A stretch of 64,000 bases of DNA from Utricularia gibba. Lineage: Eukaryota > Streptophyta > Magnoliopsida > Lamiales > Lentibulariaceae. The notes beneath the pieces were generated by a model, which was not told the origin of the DNA, did not search any database, and saw only the letters and a list, made by a program, of their open reading frames with translations. The translations under genes and the position numbers were made by a program. The stretch is taken from NCBI GenBank assembly GCA_002189035.1, contig CM007989.1:8227501-8291500 (forward strand). Reading direction: 5' to 3'. How positions within the stretch are numbered: position 1 is the stretch's first letter; each line of letters opens with the position of its first letter. Shown in pieces: positions 53,647 through 64,000 of this stretch.

Positions 53647-54284
53647 GTTAGGCGGCGTTCGATACATTGTGAAAGTGTCAGTATGGAGAGACTGGAAATT
53701 GGGATCTCTGGTCCACGAAAGGCCAAGCTTCAAAGAAGTGATGAATATCATGCAGCGCCCTCCCTGACCAGGTGCACTTCGGACAGACAATGTAATGCAA
53801 TTTGGACAAGGAATGTTCTTTTATTACATCTTCCTTCTAAAAGCCTGGGGCCTGATACTTTTTATTTTAATTTGATATATTATCTATTAGTAATATTTTA
53901 AAATATTACGTAAAATATAATTGCAAACATTAAATTAAATACATGATAATTAATATTTTTTAAAATAATATTATTTATAAAAACACATTCATATTTTTTA
54001 AAATTATTTATTTTTATCAATACTATAAAACAAGCAAATAAGAAATGGACTGGGCTTCTTCCTCTGGAGCCCTAAATTTTTGAAAGGCTTTTAATTTGGA
54101 ACGTTAATATGATCTTTTGAGTTCAATCCAGTGATGAAATATCGCGTGCGTAGCCCAGCCCATGAATGTCTCTTGAGCGCCGTTCGATCGGCATACGCTT
54201 TATGGCGTTAATTAGGCGGCCGGTGGAGTATCGTCGTGAAGAGAACTGAGGAATGCTGGTTTCCGGCGGCTCATTTTCCTGAAA
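53647..54284. other. Intergenic between CDC5 and ARP5
   Basis: CDC5 3' UTR, then an AT-rich stretch (53850-54040) with no gene, then the short ARP5 promoter. Confidence 0.5.
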
Positions 54285-57200
54285 ATGCCGTTTGCTTCGA
54301 AAATTGTGAAGCAATTGGATTATAGCAGATTTTCTTCGAACCACCCCATCGTTATCGACAACGGCGGATCCTACTTCCGGATAGGGTAATTCCTTGGGAA
54401 GTTTGGCTGACTTCTTTCGGTTTTAGCTGTGTATATTGATTTCTTCTTATGTATCTGTTTGTGTGCTTCTGAGTTGTTGGTTTTTGCAGATGGGCTGGAG
54501 AGAAGGATCCCCGGGTTTATTTCAGGAGTCTTATTCAGAGACCTCGCCATAAGATAACAGGTGCTGTGCTGTTACATTGGGGTTTCTTTATTGGAGTTCC
54601 TGCCTGCCATGCAGCATTGGTAGTATGTAGATGTTCGATGAATGGATAAAACACCAAATTGTCTTTTTTTGGGGGGAAACTGAAGGAATTGACTACTAAA
54701 AAGGGAGAGTGCAGCAATATGTTTTTTCAGCCATGTAGTGCTCTAGCTTCTAGTAGCTTTTTCGTTCGGTTGTGGCGAATGATCTTGTTTTGTTGTGTCA
54801 ATGCTGGTGAATGTGTCGAAAGTCGTAGCTTTCAAAGCACCCTGAACAAGAACATTCTTTGGTCCCTTTGTTTTTTTCATGGCCCCTGTACCACACCTCT
54901 GATCAATGTTTTTTTTCTCTTTCTTATAGGGGAAACTATGACAATTGTTGGGGATCATGATCCTGCTTTAATGAAGTTATTTGACTGCACGAGGTCAGGA
55001 CCTCGCTCCGCATTCGATGTCAATGTGGTGTATCAATTTGAAATAATGGAATATGTAAGGCTGAAGATCATGGTTTCAATTATTTTCCCGCTTCCTTTGT
55101 GGGCCTGATTATGTGTGCGGTTGCTCAATACCTCTGCTTGTTCAGGATGCATTCCGCTATTGCGAAATGCTCTGTTTGTATTGCTTTTCTATGATTGTCC
55201 CATTTTCATTTTCCTTTTCTCGTACGTGCAACTGTAGATCCTTGACTTCGGATTTGATCGGTTGGGGGCTGATCAGTCGCAGGTTTGCATTCTTTTTTTC
55301 TCATCTGCCATTTGAATGTTTTTATGTAAGGACACTGAACTTGACAAGGAGTTACTTCTCCGGAAGATGAGTGGTTGAACTCTTCCTGGAGCTCCTTGTC
55401 ATGGATTGTCCTTGAAATCCATGGTTTTAATTTTTGGCTCATTGGATTCATCCAAAGAATCTTTTATAATTTTTTTTAATTGTTCAAAAGCAGATTAATC
55501 ACCCTGTCTTGATTACTGAGTGCCCATGTAACCCAGTTCAGTCTCGAAGTAAAATGGCTGAACTCCTTTTTGAGACTTATGGAGCACCATCGATTGGTAA
55601 TTTTTTTTTCCCTGGTTTCATGGGATCTGTAATTTTTTTACAGCTTCATGTTTGGTCTGCGAATATTTTTCAGCTTTTGGTGTTGATGCTGCGTTTAGCT
55701 ACAAGTACAATCAACAATTGGGCATTTGCTCTAATGACGGTCTTGCAGTTTGCTCTGGTTTCAGTACCATCCACGCAATACCAGTACGGTGTGCTGGATT
55801 GAAAGTTGTTTATCATTTTGATAAAATGAAGATTTTTCCTCCATATTACCTGTGACTTTATTTACATTGGCATTCAATTTCAGTTTTTCAGTGGAGAACC
55901 TGTGTATGAAGCATGTTGCCGGACCAATGTTGGTGGATATCATGTCACAGATTATCTCAAGCAGCTTCTTTCTCTGAAATACCCTCATCACATGTAGGCT
56001 TAATACAAGATTATTCTCCAGAGGATGGAAATGTGAGTTATACTGTTTGTTGCACTAAAACATCTATATGAACTAGGTCTCAGTTTACATGGGAAAAGGT
56101 TGAAGATCTGAAGAGAGAGCACTGTTATATTGCTCCTGAATATGGATCAGAAGTTAAACTTTTTCAGGTACTCTCATGTCTAGTAAATAACTTATGAGGT
56201 CTTGCTCTCCCCGTATTCTCTTTTACCTCACTGGAAAGTATTACCTCAGAAAGGAGATAAGGAAGCTGAAGAAAAGAAAAGGTGTTGGCAGATTCCTTGG
56301 ACACCCCCACCAGCTGAGGAAGTCCCGTCAGAGGAAGAAATTGCTAGGAAGGCTGCGTTGAAAGAGAAGCAAGTTCAAAGAATGAAGGAGATGGCTGAAG
56401 CCAAGAGGTTCAATAGAATAAATGACCTTGAAAATGAACTGAGGGAGTTAGAGATGCTGTTGCGTCAGCTTGGACTGACAAGAGACGAAGAGGAGATTCC
56501 TTTGATCCTGGAAAATACTGTTTATACATCCAAACAGGATGTAGAGTCTGCCTACGCCAAGGTCATGCAATCTTTGCGAAAAGCGAAAGGTGAACCTGTT
56601 GAAACCAATGAGAAGACAGATCTTTCTGCTGAGAAATACAATTTGATTAACGTTCCAGATGACATGCTGACCCCAGAGCAGGTTCCTTGATTTGTGACTA
56701 TTAGTTCTCTCTTGTCCTTACTTGATTGCTTTCGATTTTTGGTATTTCACTTTCTAATTGAGGCTCTTTCGTGCCTGTGATGATTTTTGAAATGTTCTAA
56801 TTTCTTGTTTCTTGACAGATAAGGCAAAAGAGGAAGCAGCTAGCATTTAAAAACATGTCAGATGGGAGGCAACTGAAAAAACAGAAGCAGTTTGAAGAGG
56901 AATTAGAGAGGGAAAGACAGAAGAAATTAGAGGAAGAAAAGCGCTTGTATGTCACAAAAACTATTCTAACACTGAAATTATTCCCAAATTTTTTAAATTT
57001 TGCTTTCAATACAATTGTTAAGTGACTATGTTGATCAGTATCATCTCATATGTTTTTCCATGATTTTATAAGAGAGAATCCCCAGCAGTATTTGGAGGAG
57101 CTGCGTGCAAAGCATAGAGATCTATCAGAGAAGGTGGAGCAACAACGAAAATCCAAGACAAATGGTGTGTATGCCACTGGAAACCATAACGCTTCTGGAG

Positions 57201-58031
57201 GTGTTGGTCGTGAAGAAAGGTTGAATCCCTTGCAGAGGGAGAGGATGCGTCTCCTGGCCTCGGCAGCCTTTGATCGGGGCAAGGGAGAGGATACATTTGG
57301 TGCCAAGGATGAGGATTGGCAACTGTACAAGCTTATGAGTCGTGACAATGATGATGACGATGATGATGATGATCAGCAAGATGAAGATGAAGCAGAGCTA
57401 GCCCGACTCTCATCCAGACTCCAGGTGAGTCTCTTCTCTGCAGATGCTGTAAACTCTTTTACAGCATATGCTCCAGTTTAAGAAACTAACTATCTGCATG
57501 ATCTATAATTCTGGTTTCTAAATTTGCTTACAGGAAATTGATCCTACCTATTTCAACCTGGAACTGGTCTCCAACTCCACAGAGGCACCTTCTTTTCGTC
57601 CTGTAACAAAAGAAGATTTTCAGATTATTCTTGGAGTTGAGAGGTTTCGTTGCCCGGAGATTCTCTTCAATCCCAACTTGATTGGCATAGAACAAGCAGG
57701 TTTAGATGAAATGGTTGGCATTTCGTTGAGGAGGTTGCCTGATGTAAACGAAGGCCTGGAAGATCGGATGACCAGTTCAATCCTCCTAACCGGTGGAAGC
57801 TGCCTTTTTCCTGGACTCCCAGAACGCTTGGAAGCAGGAATACGAATGATTCGACCCTGTGGAACTCCCATAAAAATTTTCAAAGCCTCAGATCCTGTTC
57901 TAGACGCCTGGCGTGGAGCTTCTGCTTATGCTGCAGGTGGCCAATTTCTTGACCATACTTTTAGTAGGATGGATTATTATGAAAAGGGTGAAGACTGGCT
58001 TCGGGACTACCAGCTCAGGTACACCATTTGA
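54285..58031 (+). CDS. ARP5: Actin-related protein 5 (INO80 complex subunit)
   Basis: Nuclear actin-fold protein of the INO80 chromatin remodeller, needed for DNA repair and nucleosome sliding. I trace twelve exons, beginning 54285-54385, 54490-54560, 54930-55054, 55238-55282, 55494-55596 and 55674-55783, and ending with the exon to TGA at 58031. N-terminus: DYSRFSSNHPIVIDNGGSYF then RIGWAGEKDP (phosphate-1 loop). The actin fold continues (ITECPCNPVQSRSKMAELLF, ICSNDGLAVCSGFSTIHAIP) and is split by the large charged ARP5 insertion (EEEIARKAALKEKQVQRMKE, coiled-coil). The C-terminal actin part reads FRCPEILFNPNLIG, ILLTGGSCLFPGLPERLEAG, DPVLDAWRGASAYA. An acidic run of eight Asp lies in the insertion. 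All exons join in frame. Confidence 0.95.
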
Positions 58032-60343
<2,312 letters not shown>

Positions 60344-60539
60344 GAAATCAAGACCCAAAAAACAGAACCTTGGCTCCAGAATCACAATAAAGAAGAACCG
60401 ATTTTTTAGCTTTTAGGGAGCCCTGTCTCGCTCCTGATACCCCTTTTCCTGCAATAAAATGGTTAAGATTGAGGAACTTGATGTATGTTATTTTAAATCC
60501 TAAATTAATGAATTGGATTCAGAATTGTTCTTTAGTGTA

Positions 60540-62690
60540 TATCAATAAAATCAATAAGAAACATGAATGGTAACAGGGCTTTGGGTCCAGCTCTGGAGGA
60601 GTACATGATGTTCTCCTCTGCCACTTTCGCAATGGTTGAACCCTTCGGCCTGGCTCCATATATTCTCAAATGAAGTCCCTCGTACCAGTCTTTGAAATTT
60701 GATCTTCTCCTTTCACATTTAGGCATTCTCTGATGAAACTACACCTTGTCTCATTGTGTTTACTGCTTCCATACATCATCAGGTTTTTTCCAACAGTAAT
60801 TGTAGACTTATTATCCATCATCATCTTTGTTAGTTCAGCTTGAGAATAATCAAGATTTTGTAGCAGATGCCTTAGCCAAAGTCCATTCTTGCTTCTTTCT
60901 TCATATGACATACGTTCTATATCAAGAAAGAGACAAAATTCAGAATAGCCACATTTCATAAGATGCAGGAGATGTCTTCTCATAAATATCTCTTTTTCCT
61001 GGTAGACAACTTTTGACTCACTCCCACAGCTTGTATCCGTTTGTTCAGAACACTGGAGAGACATCATTGGGAGTAGTTACTGGTAGTTGTCCTCTTTCAA
61101 TTGGCTCCATATATTTGTCCAATAAATGGATGGAGTACCAACCATTGTCATTTTCCGTCCAAACATGAATGGTGAAACACGACACCTCGTGGTGTCTTTA
61201 TCAAATACCACATCTGGACTTAACTAATACTACTTGCCTTTTTTTTTTCAGGATTAAACAGCGTGTATGATTTGGATGTTTGATCATACTCGTCCAAGAT
61301 CTATTTTCTTGTTTGCATATGCATGTAAGCAATGCAACCAAAGATTCTCAGATGAGAGACATCTGGATCTCAAACTAAGCTTCTTGTGTGTTTTTCCAGG
61401 AACATTTCTTCTAGTACACCTATAGAAGATAAACAGCAGTAACAACAGCATTTCCCCATAGTTCTTTAGATACATTCTTCCTTCTAATCATGCTTCCCAT
61501 CATGTTCATCACCATCCTATTTTTTTTTTTTTTTATCTTTGCCACAACATTTTTCTAGGATGTTCATGCAGAAGTAGGAGACCCTTGCGTATTCCAATTT
61601 CTTCACAGAATTGAACAAACTGATTTGAAGTGAATTCTCTACCCTGATCTGTTCTTAGAGCTTTGATCTGTAAACCACTTCCCCTATCAGCCATAGATTG
61701 AATCTGTCCTTGGCCCTTTTGAGGAAGGTACTTCTTATTCTGTGAATATACTTCATAACCTCTCTCCAATAAAAATGTCTTTCATTCCGGGAACAAGTTG
61801 AACGTCTGAAATAGTTTTGTGACTGGAAAGGGTAAGTTCCAGAGCTATTGAACCTTTTCCTGCCACTTTTATTTCGGAAGAGTCACCAAGTGTAGTACTT
61901 GCACACGAGTCTCATTAAGTGGCTAAAACATATTTCTGGCACCCCAATCCTAATACCATTTCTGGTACACATCTGGATTTTTATCTTCCTCATATGCCAC
62001 CAGCAGTACAGGCTGTTGTTCTTCCTTGGGTTCCTCTTCAGAAAAATTAGACTGATGATTTCTAGCATTGCTCCTGCAGTCCCATGATAATGCCTTTTTT
62101 TTTCTGACAAGAATGACATTCCACACTCGATTTATCTATCATTCCTTGATGCATTAGAACCAGTATAAGAGCCTCTGGATTTCCAACTGCCTCTCTCCCT
62201 AGTATTCCACCTTCCTCTACCGCCTTCAAAAGGGGATTCATAAGCTTTCCCCTGTGCTTCATTTCTATCATAATTTCAACCTCCACCACGGATCTTTCAC
62301 ATGGTTCTTTCTTTCTGGCACTCTAACTACATAATCTGAGACAAAATCCCCTGGCTTTTGCTTCGTAGTTCTCAATTTCGCCTCTCAACGTCTGCATCCT
62401 TACCCTTTTCACACGGTCCACACCTTGAAAGAAAGCTCTCAACATATCCCATTCTTGCTTAAGCATGGTCCATTAGTGGCTGTTGCCATCCATCCTGGCA
62501 TTCTGTCATTTATAAATCAATGCCAAGGCCTTCCTCTCCTTCTCCTGTATCTGTTATGGCTGGTGTAGTGGTGATTACCTCCATCACTTACTAAGCTCCA
62601 ATTTTCATAATTCTCCACGGTTAACATTGGAACTCTGAGTGTACCATTGTTGGGCCGTACGACCGTAGATAGCTGTGGTACCACTTTGAT
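60540..62690 (-). mobile_element. Degenerate Ty1/copia retrotransposon remnant
   Basis: Minus-strand polyprotein pieces in copia order. A primer-binding-site-like TGGTACCACAGCTATC lies at about 62665-62685. A gag zinc knuckle (VECHSCQKK) lies near 62100, and a protease-like WY-DWGARNMF, broken by stops, near 61950. Integrase pieces are GLQIKALRTDQGREFTSNQF (61620-61680) and RIFGCIAY near 61340. An RNase H end with DNKSTITVGKNLMMYGSSKH and RCSFIREC lies near 60730-60830. Frames are broken by many stops and shifts, and most of the reverse transcriptase is missing between 61070 and 61280. I see no LTR pair. It is an old, non-functional internal fragment between the actin and SSL-like genes. Confidence 0.85.
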
Positions 62691-62835
62691 GGAGGGTTTT
62701 AATGTTCAGCAAGGTTGATGAGGCTCTGCACACCGAGAGTTCCTTTGAAATTCTGCTTCAACTTTTTGGATGACTTTTGCAGTTGAATTTCGTTATTTTA
62801 TGGTTTGGCGGAGTTGGGGGTTTGGAATTAGAAAA

Positions 62836-64000
62836 ATGGCAAGGACTCCCCCACGCCTCATCTTCTTGGCGTTGCCGGTGCTCGCGGCGGTTCTGACGTA
62901 CCATCTTGACGAACTTGACCCGGTCTCGTATCCGGATGATGAGCTTCTCCGGTACCACCAACCCCTCTTCGTCCCCAAGCACAACCCCGGATGCTGCATG
63001 GCGTAGAGATGATCGGAAATGGGGAGCTCCTCTTACCGGAGGATGTTGCCTACGACCCCAAAACCGGCTTCATGTACACCGGTTGCGCCGACGGGTGGAT
63101 CAGCCGCGTCCGTGCTCCTCCTGTTCCGGGGGCATCGGCAACCGTTGAAAAGTGGGTCAACACCGGTGGCCGTCCCTTGGGCATCGCGCATGGACCTAAC
63201 GGTGAAGTTCTGGTTGCTGACGCTGAAAAGGCAAGTCCATTAATTGTTCTTTTGGTGAACTAACAGACAAACTGTGGCTGACTTTGGATGCTTCGTCGTT
63301 TGGTGAATAAGCACGTAATGAGGGAGATAGATTGAACCAACTGAAAAAGAAAGTGCCATTGCAGGGATTACTGAACGTGAGTAAAGATGGAGTCATCAAG
63401 GTGCTAACAGATAAAGCTGAGGGCATCAAATTCAAGATGACAAATGCTGTGGATATCGGTCCTGGTCAAATGATCTACTTCACCGACTCGTCGTTCAAAT
63501 TCTCCATAAAAGATCACATTTTGGACATCTTTGAGGGTAGACCTAATGGCAGATTGCTCAGCTACAATCCCTTCAACAAAGAAACCAAGGTTTTGGTTCG
63601 AGATCTCTTCTTCCCCAACGGTGTGACCCTGTCTGCTGATCAGCAGTCTGTCCTTTTCTGCGAAACCCCATTGCAAGTTCCAATCTTTATCTCTTTTCTT
63701 CTACTCTTTGTTTAGTTTCAACCACGAAAACCAAAGAGACTATTGATTGGTGCAGGAGGAGATGCAAAAGGTACCACATTCACGGTCCCAGGGAGGGATC
63801 TACTGATATCTTCGTGGAAAACTTGCCCGGCTTGCCTGATAACATTCGATACGACGGGGAAGGGCGATACTGGATCGCCTTAACCATGGTAAGATGATGA
63901 TCATTGAAAAATGGTAAATGGGAACGTGGGCTGTATGGCTCTCAGTGAGATCCAAAAACATTACTATCGTGTCCCACATTGCGTTTCTTCTATGCACAGG
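62836..64000 (+). CDS. Strictosidine synthase-like / adipocyte plasma membrane-associated protein-like, 3' end outside window, with frame break
   Basis: Six-bladed beta-propeller protein of the plant SSL family; most members lack strictosidine synthase activity and their substrates are unknown. Start MARTPPRLIFLALPVLAAVL is a signal/anchor segment. The first frame stops at 63005, but homology resumes in the next frame (MLHGVEMIGNGELL, PEDVAYDPKTGFMYTGCADG, VNTGGRPLGIAHG). One base missing in ACAACCCCGG (62981-62990) explains it. Exon 1 ends at 63230 and exon 2 (63365-63672) carries LLNVSKDGVIKVL, AVDIGPGQMIYFTDSSFKFS and GRLLSYNPFNKETKVLVRDL. Exon 3 (63756-63888) has RCKRYHIHG and ENLPGLPDNIRYDGEGRYWI. 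A fourth exon begins at 64000. Introns 1 and 2 both start GCAAGT rather than GT. Confidence 0.88.

Overview
The window is nuclear DNA of a flowering plant. Spliced genes carry GT-AG introns (a few GC-AG), intergenic DNA is AT-rich, and plant-only families are present: SBT1-type subtilase, gibberellin 20-oxidase, AHL, PUB, AKRP and a MATE transporter of the DTX48-51 group. I cannot place the lineage more precisely. I recognise 19 protein genes in 64 kb, one trihelix-like pseudogene and one degenerate Ty1/copia relic. There are no recognisable tRNA, rRNA or CRISPR features.

Layout. Positions 1-7.5 kb hold three minus-strand genes: a sugar-phosphate/nucleotide-sugar transporter (cut by the left edge), a 17-exon neurochondrin-family gene and a pectate lyase. 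Positions 9.5-13 kb hold the intronless subtilase SBT1.3 and a bHLH factor of the bHLH118/125/126 type. A GA 20-oxidase lies at 15.4-16.7 kb (minus) and a MATE transporter at 20.5-22.1 kb (plus). A 4.4 kb gene-poor stretch follows. Positions 26.6-41.6 kb form a dense housekeeping block: threonyl-tRNA synthetase (minus), then on the plus strand CFIm25, an SR45a-like splicing factor, the plastid ankyrin protein AKRP and a NIP-type RING-H2 ligase. Positions 42.5-48.4 kb hold a multi-pass membrane protein, a U-box ligase and an AHL DNA-binding protein. Positions 50.2-60.3 kb hold CDC5, ARP5 and actin, all plus strand. A copia remnant then precedes a strictosidine-synthase-like gene cut by the right edge.

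The genes do not form one pathway. Shared themes are RNA processing (CFIm25, SR45a-like, CDC5), actin-fold proteins (ARP5, actin), plastid biogenesis (AKRP, possibly NIP) and hormone or wall biology (GA20ox, pectate lyase, SBT1.3).

The most notable signal concerns integrity. Four otherwise intact genes (MATE, ThrRS, actin, SSL-like) are each out of frame by one base at or near a G or C run, which looks like homopolymer under-calling in the assembly rather than gene death. The membrane-protein gene at 42.5 kb instead carries an in-frame TGA where a Trp codon is expected. Other points are three GC-AG introns, an actin gene lacking its usual first coding intron, an AHL with an altered PPC hexapeptide, and a promoter-like cluster at 13.3-13.6 kb with no gene attached. 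I saw no undescribed multi-gene system.
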